Assembly: GCF_003076755.1 (NCBI RefSeq)
Contig: NZ_QDKM01000001.1
Location: 921,696-985,695, forward strand
Source: Pararhodobacter oceanensis
GTDB lineage: Bacteria > Pseudomonadota > Alphaproteobacteria > Rhodobacterales > Rhodobacteraceae
Reading direction: 5' to 3'
DNA length: 64,000 bases
The notes under the pieces are model-generated. The model made no database searches. It was not told the origin of the DNA and was given only the letters and a program-made list of their open reading frames with translations. Both the position numbers and the translations under genes were made by a program. This document shows positions 54,705 through 63,449 of this stretch, in pieces; position 1 is the first letter of the stretch, and every line of letters starts with the position of its first letter.

Positions 54705-54752
54705 GGTTTTGCTCCTGGCGCTTGGCCGTAGTGATGGTGGTGTTTGCTGGGG

Positions 54753-56282
54753 TTAGACGAGGTCATCCGGCAGAATGCCCAACGGCGTGTTCTGGTAGCA
54801 GACGGGCCGCAAAAACCGCCGGATCGACAGGGTGCCGACACTTGTTGCGCCGAAATTGGTCGACGCGGGATAGGGTCCTCCGTGGACCATTGCATCCACG
54901 ACTTCGACGCCTGTGGGGAAGCCATTCACCAGAATTCGCCCGCATTTGCGCTCTAGGATAGGCATAAGGCTGCGGGCCAGATCGGTGTCGGCCTCGTCCA
55001 TGTGAACTGTTGTGGTCAGTTGGCCCTTCAGGCTTTTTGCCAGCTTTTGCATATCGCTTGCGGCATCGAAGCGGACGATAAGCCCGAGCGGCCCGAACAC
55101 CTCTTCGCCCAACTCTTGATCCTGCAGATAGGTGCCGGCTTTTGTCTCGAAAAGACTGGGACCAACCAAACGCCCCTCGGTTTGCGCGGTTAGCAGATCG
55201 CCCACTTCACTATGCGCCGCAAAACGGTCACAGCCCCGCCGGTAGGCGTCGGCAATACCGTCGGTTAGCATGGTCTGGCGGTCGATCTTGGCAAGCGCAC
55301 TCTTTGCTGCGGCGACGAAGGCATCGCCCTCGGTTCCCTCGGCGACAAACACCGTGCCGGGATTGGTGCAGAACTGCCCCGCGCCCATGGTCAGGGAGTC
55401 CGCCCAAGCGGCACCGATTTCACTCCCCCGAGCGGCGACGGCTGCGGGTAGCAAGAACACCGGATTAACCGAGCCGAGCTCACCGAAAAACGGGATCGGT
55501 TCAGGCCGTGCGGCGCAGAGATCGAACAAGGCGCGACCACCGCCAAGCGAACCGGTAAAGCCAACCGCTTTGATCAGCGGATGCTGCACCAGCGCGGCGC
55601 CGACATCGTGATCACCGCCCTGAATCAGACTGAATACGCCCTTGGGCATGCCGCAGGCCTCGATTGCGGCAGCAATAGCCTCGGCGACGATCTCGCTGGT
55701 CCCGGGGTGTGCGAAATGCCCCCTGACGACCACCGGGCAACCGGCGGCGAGCGCAGCGGCAGTGTCGCCACCCGCCGTTGAAAAGGCCAAGGGGAAGTTC
55801 GAAGCACCAAAGACCGCGATAGGGCCCACCGGCCGCTGAATCATGCGCAAATCATGCCGCGCGGCAGGCTTGCGATCCGGCAAAGCAGCATCATAGCGCC
55901 GATCCAGATAGTCGCCGTCGCGGATATGCGTGGCAAACAAACGCAATTGCCCCGTGGTCCGCCCACGCTCACCCTGAAGCCGCGCGACAGGGAGGCCGGT
56001 TTCGGCGGCGCCAATCCAGTTGATGTGATCTGCGCGCGCGTCAATCTCATCTGCGATTGCATCGAGAAACGCGACGCGGTCCTCACGGCTGGCATAGCCA
56101 TACGTCCAGAACGCATCCTCTGCCGCCAAAGCCGCGCGATCCACCAGATCCGGGGTTGCGGCATAATATTCCAGTGCCTCGCCATCCGCGTGGCTGGACA
56201 TGAACGTCCTGTCCGAGGCCACCCACTGACCCGCGATCAGATGCTTCCCATGCGGCACAAATTTACCACTGCCTTCTACCAT
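54753..56282 (-). CDS. 2,5-dioxovalerate (alpha-ketoglutarate semialdehyde) dehydrogenase
   Basis: About 509 residues from the ATG at 56282 (AGAAGG upstream; the frame extends 38 codons further but homology starts at HGKHLIAGQWV). Catalytic cysteine in GAGQFCTNPGTVFVAEG, glutamate in FFGELGSVNPVF, and the NADP-type motif FGASNFPLAFSTAGGDTAAALA. Oxidises 2,5-dioxopentanoate to 2-oxoglutarate. First gene of the operon with kdgD and divergent from a GntR regulator across a perfect palindrome. Confidence 0.92.
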   Translation of the reverse strand: MVEGSGKFVPHGKHLIAGQWVASDRTFMSSHADGEALEYYAATPDLVDRAALAAEDAFWTYGYASREDRVAFLDAIADEIDARADHINWIGAAETGLPVARLQGERGRTTGQLRLFATHIRDGDYLDRRYDAALPDRKPAARHDLRMIQRPVGPIAVFGASNFPLAFSTAGGDTAAALAAGCPVVVRGHFAHPGTSEIVAEAIAAAIEACGMPKGVFSLIQGGDHDVGAALVQHPLIKAVGFTGSLGGGRALFDLCAARPEPIPFFGELGSVNPVFLLPAAVAARGSEIGAAWADSLTMGAGQFCTNPGTVFVAEGTEGDAFVAAAKSALAKIDRQTMLTDGIADAYRRGCDRFAAHSEVGDLLTAQTEGRLVGPSLFETKAGTYLQDQELGEEVFGPLGLIVRFDAASDMQKLAKSLKGQLTTTVHMDEADTDLARSLMPILERKCGRILVNGFPTGVEVVDAMVHGGPYPASTNFGATSVGTLSIRRFLRPVCYQNTPLGILPDDLV

Positions 56283-56407
56283 GACGCCTACCTTCTGTTC
56301 CCAAGCACTGCGATTGACACCTGCCCTAGCCTTCCAGCCCCTCATCTCCCCGCCCCTCGCGAGGGCGTCCGAAATGATGCTTTCCAGCAACGCCAAGCAC
56401 TTGGTAT

Positions 56408-56421
56408 ACTAATATATTAGT
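56408..56421. promoter_or_regulatory. Perfect 14-bp palindrome between ALDH and gntR
   Basis: ACTAATATATTAGT is fully symmetric, in an AT-rich patch between divergent genes (126 bp from the ALDH start, 87 bp from gntR). It is unlike the TGWGRTANNAYCWCA motif, so it should bind a different regulator, most simply the adjacent GntR protein. Confidence 0.6.
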
Positions 56422-56507
56422 TACATAGCACGGTCAACCGCTGTAACACTGAGAGGATCGAAATCAGGCGGCGGCGCCTCCGTGTGATTGTTTTCAAAGG
56501 GAAAAGA

Positions 56508-57224
56508 ATGAGCACCTCCATCAAAACCGCGACAGAACTGGTTGAGCATTCACGGCTTAAGGACAAAATGTCCTCGACGGCGGGCCCGATTTACGACGAC
56601 CTGAGGCAACGCATCCTGTCGCTGGACCTTCCGCCCGGAACGCATCTGCTGCGCAATCAACTGGCCGCAGAATACCGCGTCAGCCAGACGCCGCTGCGTG
56701 ATGCCCTGCAACGGTTGCAGAGGGACGATCTGGTCCAGATACTTCCTCAATCCAGCACATCAGTGACACGGATAAATATCCCCAAGATCCACGAGGCGTA
56801 TTTCCTAAGAGTTGCCCTCGAAACAGAAGTTGTGCGGCATCTCGCCAGTCACGACGCATCAGAGCTTGTCGGTCGCGCCCGCTCGGTCATCGATTTGCAG
56901 CGGGCGATCGCAAAGGAACCGGGCCAGCTGCGCCTGTTTCAAGAGATCGACGAGCTTTTCCACCAGATGCTGTTTGAAGCGGCCGGCCACCGGAGCCTTC
57001 ATCTCTTGATCAGGTCGCAATCGGGCCATCTGGATCGGGTGCGGCGCCTGCAAATCCACTCGGAGATGAAAATCGCGTCTATCCTTGCGGGTCACGACGA
57101 TATCCTTAAGGCGATCGAGACCAGCGACGAGGCTGCCGCGATGACAGCACTCCGCGACCACCTGCGCAAATCCCCCCAATGGCTCGACGATATTCGCGCC
57201 GGGCACGAGGATTACTTCGAATAA
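56508..57224 (+). CDS. GntR-family regulator (FCD domain)
   Basis: 238 residues from the ATG at 56508 (AAAGGGAAAAG upstream). Winged helix ~25-95 (IYDDLRQRILSLDLPPGTHLLRNQLAAEYRVSQTPLRDALQRLQR is the family pattern); all-helical FCD sensor domain ~100-235, with likely metal/ligand-binding histidines in LFHQMLFEAAGHRSLH. Divergent from the ALDH-kdgD operon and probably its repressor through the palindrome at 56408. Effector perhaps a sugar acid. Confidence 0.93.
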   Translation: MSTSIKTATELVEHSRLKDKMSSTAGPIYDDLRQRILSLDLPPGTHLLRNQLAAEYRVSQTPLRDALQRLQRDDLVQILPQSSTSVTRINIPKIHEAYFLRVALETEVVRHLASHDASELVGRARSVIDLQRAIAKEPGQLRLFQEIDELFHQMLFEAAGHRSLHLLIRSQSGHLDRVRRLQIHSEMKIASILAGHDDILKAIETSDEAAAMTALRDHLRKSPQWLDDIRAGHEDYFE

Positions 57225-57430
57225 GGTAGCGCAGATCGGCGTGGCTTTTGATGCCATGCGGAGAAAGGTTGCGCTTTGAGTTGATGAAAGAACACCGGCG
57301 CCCTCTCCGAGCATGGGGATTTAGTGCCGAACCGGCGCCCAATTCCGCAAGGCACTGACAAACCTAAGGGAAGGGGGCGAAGTCGCGCCTCGAACCTGAG
57401 TTACGCAACGCCGCCCCCGATAGGCTGTCA

Positions 57431-57446
57431 GCCGCCAACCGGCGGC
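57431..57446 (-). terminator. Hairpin after hyuB
   Basis: GCCGCC-AACC-GGCGGC forms a perfect 6-bp stem five bases after the hyuB stop, extendable by a bulged TCA/TGA. No T-run, so only a weak terminator call. The convergent gntR ends at 57224. Confidence 0.4.
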
Positions 57447-57451
57447 ATGAC

Positions 57452-59074
57452 TTAGTAGCCGTAGTGCTTATCGTCGGCGCGCGCCTCTTCCGAGCGTTCG
57501 GAAACAGGACCATAGCCCCCGCCGCCGGGCAGCTTGAGCACAAGGCGGCGCTCGGCAGGCACGTGTTGACGCCCCTTGGTCGCCAAAACCGTGCCGTCAT
57601 CCAGAAGCACCGCGCCGGGCGCCCCATTCTCACCGCCCTCGCGGCCCCGTGGCGGATGATCCACCCTGTCGAACATCGCGTTAAAGTGGAACTCATGCCC
57701 GTCACGCGCGGAAATCTCGACCACTTGACCAAGCCCGCCGCGCTGGCGGCCCAGACCACCCGAGCGTTCACGGAACTCTTTGCGCCAGAACACCACCGGA
57801 CCGACCTGTTCGGTTGCCTCGATCGACATCGAATGAACCCCGCTGGGAAATGCGGTGGTGCTGAGGCCGTCGCCACTGGGTTTCGCGCCCATACCGCCGC
57901 TGTTGAACAAAAGCACCTCTGCCCGCTTGCCACCATCTTTCGGCGCCAAATCGCCAGCCAGAGGCCGCACCGAAACATGCAGGTTCCACAGCGCGCCAGA
58001 GCCTTCGGCCGGAATTTGATCGGGCAGCATTTTATGCACCGCGCCCAACACCGCATCAGGAACGAGATGCCCCAAGACGTGCCGCACCGACACCGGCGCC
58101 GGACGTTGCGCGTTCAAAATACAATCCTTCGGCGCGGTCACCCGGAACGGCTTGAGCGAGGCGTGGTTGTTCGGGATCTCGGGCGCGATCGAACATTTCA
58201 TCGCGTAACAGGCATAGGCCACCGAATAGATCAGCGGACAGTTGATGCCCTTCGGGCTCGGGCCCGAGGTTCCGTCAAAGTCGATTGAAACGTGATCGTC
58301 ACAAACATCCATCGTCACCACGATGTCGATTGGGCTGCCGTATCCATCGACCCGCATGGTGTTGTCGTAGCGCCCCGTCGGCAGCGCCTCGATGGCTGCC
58401 AACGTCGCCTTGCCGCTGCGATCAAAGATAAAGTCTGCCAGCCCTTCCAAATCAACAAGCGCAAACTCCTCCATCATTTCCATCAGCCTGCGGTGGCCAA
58501 TCTCGTTGCAAGCGGCAAGCGAGTAAACGTCGCCGACGACCTGCTGGCTCTCGCGCACGTTGTTATGAAGCATGTTCACGAGGTCGCGGTTCACCTTGCC
58601 GCGCTCGGCAAACTTCATGATCGGAACGAAGATACCCTCTTCATAGACCTCATTGGCATCTGGCCCGAAGCCGCGCCCCCCCACATCCACGACGTGCGCC
58701 GTGCAGGCAAAGAACCCGATCAACGCCCCGTCGCGGAAACTGGGCGACACCACGGTGAAATCGTGCAGATGCCCGGTCCCCTTCCACGGGTCGTTGGTAA
58801 TATAGACATCACCCTCAAAGATGTTGTCGCGGCCAATATCGTTGATGAAATGACCAACCGCTTCGGACATTGCATTGACATGGCCCGGGGTGCCGGTGAC
58901 CGCCTGAGCGATCATCAACCCTTCGCGGTTGAACACCCCCGCCGACAGGTCGCCGGATTCGCGCACGCTGGTGCTGAAAGCCGTGCGGATCAATGTCACG
59001 GCCTGCTCTTCGACAACCGAGATAAGCCGGTTCCACATGATCTGCATGTGCACGTCTTGAAGGAATTTACTCAT
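57452..59074 (-). CDS. hyuB: Hydantoinase/oxoprolinase subunit B (HyuB family)
   Basis: 540 residues from the ATG at 59074 (AAGGAG upstream). HyuB landmarks: IMWNRLISVVEEQAVTLIRTAFS, GDVYITNDPWKGTGHLHDFTV near residue 90, DFDGTSGPSPKGINCPLIYS near 265 and the C-terminal GGGGYGPVSERSEEA. Together with HyuA it forms an ATP-dependent enzyme opening cyclic amide rings (hydantoins, N-methylhydantoin, oxoproline) or, in related acetone-carboxylase types, carboxylating ketones. It starts 11 bp after hyuA ends. Confidence 0.93.
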   Translation of the reverse strand: MSKFLQDVHMQIMWNRLISVVEEQAVTLIRTAFSTSVRESGDLSAGVFNREGLMIAQAVTGTPGHVNAMSEAVGHFINDIGRDNIFEGDVYITNDPWKGTGHLHDFTVVSPSFRDGALIGFFACTAHVVDVGGRGFGPDANEVYEEGIFVPIMKFAERGKVNRDLVNMLHNNVRESQQVVGDVYSLAACNEIGHRRLMEMMEEFALVDLEGLADFIFDRSGKATLAAIEALPTGRYDNTMRVDGYGSPIDIVVTMDVCDDHVSIDFDGTSGPSPKGINCPLIYSVAYACYAMKCSIAPEIPNNHASLKPFRVTAPKDCILNAQRPAPVSVRHVLGHLVPDAVLGAVHKMLPDQIPAEGSGALWNLHVSVRPLAGDLAPKDGGKRAEVLLFNSGGMGAKPSGDGLSTTAFPSGVHSMSIEATEQVGPVVFWRKEFRERSGGLGRQRGGLGQVVEISARDGHEFHFNAMFDRVDHPPRGREGGENGAPGAVLLDDGTVLATKGRQHVPAERRLVLKLPGGGGYGPVSERSEEARADDKHYGY

Positions 59075-59085
59075 TGGACAGCTCC

Positions 59086-61170
59086 TTAGGATTTTGTTTT
59101 CAGCAACAGGCAACCATCCACTTGCAGGATAGCAATGCGGCTCGAGGTGACGATCGTTGTGGTTTCGCGCTCGGTGATAACCGCCGGACCTTCCACATAA
59201 TCGCCGGGTTCCATGGTCGCGCGTTCGACCACCGCCGCGGTTTCAAACCGGCCAAGCTGCGCATCGAACAACTGGCGCGTTTCCAGACTTGCTGCTTCAC
59301 GGAGCGGCTCTTGCGGGATGATGCGTTTGACCGGAGGAACTGTCGAAGCCGCGCGAAGTGACCAGCTGGTGATCTCGACATCGAGCCCGTCAATGGTGCG
59401 ACCGAACAGCTTTTCGTAAGCAGCGTCAAAGAGTTGCCGGAAAGTCGCCCCGTCGTCTTCGGCATAATCGCGCAGCTCGATTTCAACAGGAACCTCCCAG
59501 CCCTGCCCCATATATCGCATGTGCGCCACGCATTCGATCTCAAGGGGCGCGTCACCCGCACCCTGACGCACGAAGTTTGTGGCCTCTTCTCGCAGCTCGG
59601 AAATCACTGCGTTGACCTGCGCCGGATTAAAGGCATCCAGACGGCAATATGCGCTGCGAACGGATTCAAACCCGAAGGGCGCACGGAGGAAGCCGATGGC
59701 GGAACCAACACCGGCTCCGGGCGGCACAAGCAGCGATCCAATGCCCAGTTTCTCGCAAAGCCGCGCCGCATGAAGAGGTGCCGCGCCGCCGAAAGCAATC
59801 ATCGTGTGATCCGACAATTCCTTGCCGCTTTCCACGGCGTGCATCCTTGCGGCATTGCACATGTTCTCATCGACCGTTTCGGCCAGCCCATAGGCCGCGC
59901 TGGGAACGTCAATTCCGAGTTTGCTCGAGAGATCTACTTGCACCGCAGCCTCCGAGGCGGCCACGTCCAGGGTCATCGCCCCGCCTGCAAAGTTCTTGGG
60001 ATCAAGTTTCCCCATGAGAAGATCGGCATCGGTCACCGTTGGCTTGTTGCCGCCAAGCCCGTAACAGGCAGGCCCGGGCTCAGACCCGGCGCTGCGCGGT
60101 CCGACGCGCAACTGGCGCAGGTTATCCACCGAAGCGATTGATCCGCCCCCGGCCCCGATCTCGACCATCTCAATAACCGGAATTGAAATCGGCATGCCTG
60201 ACCCCTTCTTGAATCGATAGGATCTGGCAACTTCAAATGTCTTGGCGGTTTTAGGGACGAATTTTTCAATCAGGCAAATCTTGGCCGTGGTGCCCCCCAT
60301 ATCGTAGGAAACAACCTCATCGGCGCCATAGGATTGAGCTATGCTTGCGGCAAATATGGCACCACCCGCGGGACCGGATTCCAGCAACCGCACCGGAAAT
60401 TGGATCGCACTTTCAACGCTAATAATCCCGCCACCGGAGTGGATCATAAAGACCGGACATTGCGTTCCCTCGGCCTGTAGACGCTCCACCAGCCGATTAA
60501 GATAAGAGGCCATGAGCGGCTTCACGAAAGCATTCGCGCAAACGGTGTTAAACCGCTGAAATTCGCGCATCTGCGGCGAAACCTCGGAAGAAATCGACAC
60601 CGACAATTCAGGCGCAATACGTGACAGGCACTCCCGAACCGCGCGTTCATGCTCGGGGTTCACATAGGAATGGATTAGCCCGACAGCCACGCTTTCATAG
60701 CCTGCCGCGACAATTCTCTTGCACAGTTCTTCAAGCTCCGTCGCATCCAACGGGCGCAAAATATCGCCATCAGCGCCAATACGCTCATCCACCACGAAGC
60801 GATCCTGCCGCGCGACAAGTGGAGAGGGAAGGACGATATTCAGGTCATATTGCTCGAACCGGCTTTCGGTCCGCATTTCGATCACATCCCGAAAACCCTT
60901 GGTGGTGATAAGCGCCGTTTTCGCGCCCTCCCTTTCAATCAACGCATTGGTCGCAAGGGTCGTGCCATGAATAATGAGATCAATCTCCGACAAGGAAATG
61001 CCCGCAGATTTGGCAACTTTGTTGATCCCCTTGATAATAGCGGCTTCCGGGAACTCATAATCGGTCAGGACTTTTGTGGAATGCTGGGCTGAACCAACCT
61101 CCATCACCACATCCGTAAAGGTTCCACCGATATCAACGCCGACTTGGACGTTCTCGCCATTATGTGTCAT
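59086..61170 (-). CDS. hyuA: Hydantoinase/oxoprolinase subunit A (HyuA family)
   Basis: 694 residues from the ATG at 61170 (AAAAGGAG upstream). ATP-binding actin-like motif VQVGVDIGGTFTDVVME at the N-terminus, HGTTLATNALIEREG near residue 70, and VVSYDMGGTTAKICLIE near 290. It hydrolyses ATP to activate the substrate ring for HyuB. The RidA gene lies 156 bp upstream on the same strand, so the three probably form one transcript. Substrate unknown; the co-regulated TRAP transporter may import it. Confidence 0.94.
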   Translation of the reverse strand: MTHNGENVQVGVDIGGTFTDVVMEVGSAQHSTKVLTDYEFPEAAIIKGINKVAKSAGISLSEIDLIIHGTTLATNALIEREGAKTALITTKGFRDVIEMRTESRFEQYDLNIVLPSPLVARQDRFVVDERIGADGDILRPLDATELEELCKRIVAAGYESVAVGLIHSYVNPEHERAVRECLSRIAPELSVSISSEVSPQMREFQRFNTVCANAFVKPLMASYLNRLVERLQAEGTQCPVFMIHSGGGIISVESAIQFPVRLLESGPAGGAIFAASIAQSYGADEVVSYDMGGTTAKICLIEKFVPKTAKTFEVARSYRFKKGSGMPISIPVIEMVEIGAGGGSIASVDNLRQLRVGPRSAGSEPGPACYGLGGNKPTVTDADLLMGKLDPKNFAGGAMTLDVAASEAAVQVDLSSKLGIDVPSAAYGLAETVDENMCNAARMHAVESGKELSDHTMIAFGGAAPLHAARLCEKLGIGSLLVPPGAGVGSAIGFLRAPFGFESVRSAYCRLDAFNPAQVNAVISELREEATNFVRQGAGDAPLEIECVAHMRYMGQGWEVPVEIELRDYAEDDGATFRQLFDAAYEKLFGRTIDGLDVEITSWSLRAASTVPPVKRIIPQEPLREAASLETRQLFDAQLGRFETAAVVERATMEPGDYVEGPAVITERETTTIVTSSRIAILQVDGCLLLKTKS

Positions 61171-61326
61171 GTTTTCTCCTTTTATACTGAATCTGCATGG
61201 TACGGCTTTCCGATCTGGATAATTCCCTGCCCCAACCCGCCCGAATGGCGATATCTCTAGCCACCCCCAAGCCAATTGAGGAAATCCCTTGCGGCGCGCG
61301 CTCTCTAATAATGTCGCGGTCGAACA

Positions 61327-61803
61327 TCAGGTTTCCCGGTTCGACACTTGGAAGATTGCGTCAATCTCGACCGAGAAACCGCGCGGCAGACTGCCGGCGC
61401 CCAGAGCGGTCCGGGCATGCCGCCCGCGCTCGCCAAATATCTCGAGAAGCAGTTCGGAAGCCCCGTCAATCACTGCGGGATGATCGGCGAAATCCGGCGT
61501 GGCGCGCACAAAGCCGCGCAACTGCAGACAGCAGACCACGCGATCCAGATCACCATCGAGCGCATTTGCCAGCTGCGACACCAGATTGAGTGCGGCCGCA
61601 CGCGCCGCCTCCTTACCCTGCTCAACCGTCAGATCCAGACCAACGACGCCTTGATGCGCATCACGCCCATCAATCCTTGGCACTTGCCCTGACAAAATGA
61701 TGAGGCCATCCGCCTGCCGAAACGGCAGATAGGTGCCGCTTGGGCCCCGTAGCACTGGCAATGTAATGCCGAGTTCGGAAAGTCGGTGGGCTATTCGAGA
61801 CAT
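61327..61803 (-). CDS. RidA-family protein linked to hyuAB (catalytic arginine present)
   Basis: 158 residues from the ATG at 61803. YLPFRQADGLIILSGQVPR near residue 25, and the C-terminal HARTALGAGSLPRGFSVEIDAIF. The arginine in ARTALGAGSLP aligns with the residue needed for imine deamination. First gene of the ridA-hyuA-hyuB set; three copies of the operator motif lie 22-120 bp upstream. It may remove an imine or enamine by-product of ring opening, or hydrolyse a carbamoyl-type intermediate. Confidence 0.92.
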   Translation of the reverse strand: MSRIAHRLSELGITLPVLRGPSGTYLPFRQADGLIILSGQVPRIDGRDAHQGVVGLDLTVEQGKEAARAAALNLVSQLANALDGDLDRVVCCLQLRGFVRATPDFADHPAVIDGASELLLEIFGERGRHARTALGAGSLPRGFSVEIDAIFQVSNRET

Positions 61804-61824
61804 ATCATTTCCACTTTGCTGACC

Positions 61825-61839
61825 TGAGATGGCATCTCT
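61825..61839. promoter_or_regulatory. Shared GntR-type operator motif, ridA copy 1
   Basis: TGAGATGGCATCTCT. Its inner 13 bp are perfectly symmetric (GAGATG-G-CATCTC). It lies 22 bp before the ridA start and would block initiation if bound. Confidence 0.65.
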
Positions 61840-61878
61840 CAATGTGACTCCGAGACCCCCCCCTACGATCTCCTAGCA

Positions 61879-61893
61879 TGTGATATCACCTCA
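61879..61893. promoter_or_regulatory. Shared GntR-type operator motif, ridA copy 2
   Basis: TGTGATATCACCTCA, containing the perfect 10-bp palindrome GTGATATCAC at 61880-61889. Confidence 0.55.
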
Positions 61894-61908
61894 TGCAACG
61901 GAAATGAA

Positions 61909-61923
61909 AGAGATAGCACCTCA
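61909..61923. promoter_or_regulatory. Shared GntR-type operator motif, ridA copy 3
   Basis: AGAGATAGCACCTCA, 30 bp centre to centre from copy 2, the same spacing as between TRAP copies 2 and 3. Confidence 0.55.
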
Positions 61924-61950
61924 ATTGCCGCCGCACCTGCCGACACAGTC

Positions 61951-62001
61951 GATCTGGCGATCTGGCGATCTGGCGATCTGGCGATCTGGCGATCTGGCGA
62001 T
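61951..62001. repeat. Octanucleotide tandem repeat (GATCTGGC)6
   Basis: Six perfect copies of GATCTGGC followed by a partial GAT, 51 bp in all, about 150 bp upstream of ridA and just beyond the operator cluster. Such simple repeats change copy number by slippage and could alter spacing between regulatory sites. Confidence 0.95.
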
Positions 62002-62585
62002 GGTGAAAATAGTGTTTATGCCTATCAATAAAGGCGAAAACACAAGCAGCACGTCGCTTTAGCTCAGCAACGCCTAGCTGTAGTGATCACCTGCATTTCT
62101 AGAGGTGGTGATATGTGCGGACCGCCTACCTCCTGGCTCGGACAGCTTAGTTTCCCGCGCGAACTTAACCCCAGTAGATGAATTGCTTCCTAAGTGATTC
62201 GGGCCATGCAGTATCTCTCCCTGCGGAAGGGACTTCGTAGATAAGAGGAGCGACGCACATGGATATATCGTAGGCACAACAACGCAGCCCTTCGCGAGAT
62301 GGCCTCTCCCCGTGAGAGCCCGCGACGCCCGGGGTTTCGTGCAATACGACCCGAAGATATTGCCTTCAGCCGGCGCCCATATGCAGTAAAGCCCCATGTC
62401 TGGCGCTACATATAGCCCCGCTCAGCCCATGTCGGCACCACCTGGGCCGTCTGCTGGCTTGCAACTCCCTTGGAATGAACGGCAAGATCCATCAGGGCAC
62501 CTCCCATAGTGATGCCAACAGTTCAGTTCCCTCACCCCTCAACAGATCAGAGTGGTGCATTCGCTAGATGACTTCTCCTCTAAGT

Positions 62586-62600
62586 GGAGGTAGTATCTCA
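62586..62600. promoter_or_regulatory. Shared GntR-type operator motif at gntR
   Basis: GGAGGTAGTATCTCA, ending 17 bp before the first gntR start codon and 32 bp before the alternative GTG. The position suggests autoregulation. Confidence 0.6.
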
Positions 62601-62617
62601 ACGAAACGCACCACGAC

Positions 62618-63331
62618 ATGATAGGAAAATCCGTGCAAACCAGGACTTCGCGAGTTGTCTCCACCCTCCAAACACGTGTCAATGAGGAGGCTTTGGAGAG
62701 CGGAAGCAAACTCGGCACGCTCAAGGAACTCGGGGATGAATTGCAGGTTAGCCGGACAGTTATTCGCGAAGCCGTTGCCATTTTGCAGTCGCAGGGTGTC
62801 CTGGAAATGCGCCATGGTGTGGGTGTTTTCGTCGCGAATCATCCCGTTCGTGAGCACGAAAACACGATTTCGATTATGGAGAGCTTTTCCGGCTACAACG
62901 GCGATTTCATGGACTTTCTCGAGCTCCGCATGGCCTTTGAAGTCCATGCCGCTGGCCTCGCCGCGGTCAGAAAAAGCTGGGCCCAAGAAGAAGAGATCTG
63001 GAAATTTTGTCTGGCTTTTGAAGCGGGTATCGAAGAAGAAGAAGATGCTTTGGATCAGCTCGACTTCAATCTTCATGCGGCCATCGCACGCGCAACAAAC
63101 AACCGCGCTTTCGTTGAGTTCTTTGACTTGATGGGCGCCAAACTCTTGCCGCAACCGACCTTGCGAAGGAAAGCCTACCCCAGCCTCATTACGCCCGACT
63201 ACCTCAGCCAAACTGTCACCGAGCACCGCAAAATCTGCGAAGCAATCACAGCCGGAGACGCAGAGAAGGCGCGTGAAAGCATGAAATCACACCTCTCGCG
63301 AAGCCACCAACGCTATCGCGGTAGCAATTGA
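62618..63331 (+). CDS. GntR-family regulator, FadR subfamily
   Basis: 237 residues from the ATG at 62618; a GTG five codons later (62633) has the better ribosome-binding site (AGGAAAATCC) and may be the true start. Winged helix ~10-80 (LKELGDELQVSRTVIREAVAILQSQGVLEMRHGVGVFV); FCD domain ~90-230 with DALDQLDFNLHAAIARATNN carrying the usual Asp and His ligands. Best candidate to bind the motif repeated upstream of itself, ridA-hyuAB and the TRAP operon; FadR-type proteins bind GT-N3-AC-like inverted repeats. Effector probably the imported compound. Confidence 0.93.
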   Translation: MIGKSVQTRTSRVVSTLQTRVNEEALESGSKLGTLKELGDELQVSRTVIREAVAILQSQGVLEMRHGVGVFVANHPVREHENTISIMESFSGYNGDFMDFLELRMAFEVHAAGLAAVRKSWAQEEEIWKFCLAFEAGIEEEEDALDQLDFNLHAAIARATNNRAFVEFFDLMGAKLLPQPTLRRKAYPSLITPDYLSQTVTEHRKICEAITAGDAEKARESMKSHLSRSHQRYRGSN

Positions 63332-63373
63332 TTTGAGGATGCTTCTATTGAGGGCCCCCGTTTCACCTAGCAC

Positions 63374-63449
63374 CTAGGCAGTTCCGATTTTCGCCTTGAT
63401 GAACTCGTGGAGTGAGCGCCATTTCAGACCGTTGTGAGGGTGGTCGTCG
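63374..63449 (-). pseudogene. C-terminal remnant of an IS3-family transposase
   Basis: On minus, 24 codons read DDHPHNGLKWRSLHEFIKAK then IGTA and stop, matching the C-terminal end of IS3-type OrfB transposases (HPHxxLKxxSPxEF). The rest of the gene is missing because the next IS end begins at 63450. It marks an older insertion interrupted or replaced by a newer one. Confidence 0.65.

Larger units (their letters stand above)
61804..62617. other. 814-bp divergent region between ridA and gntR
   Basis: Holds four copies of the operator motif (61825, 61879, 61909, 62586) and an octanucleotide tandem repeat. About 62050-62560 contains no supported gene; I see nothing else recognisable in it. Such a long divergent region is unusual in this compact genome. 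Confidence 0.6.

Noticed and set aside
61904..62062. Short frame running through the octanucleotide repeat, giving an eight-residue peptide repeat
   Set aside because: No ribosome-binding site, no recognisable protein, and it starts inside an operator copy; repeats of 8 bp produce such frames by chance.
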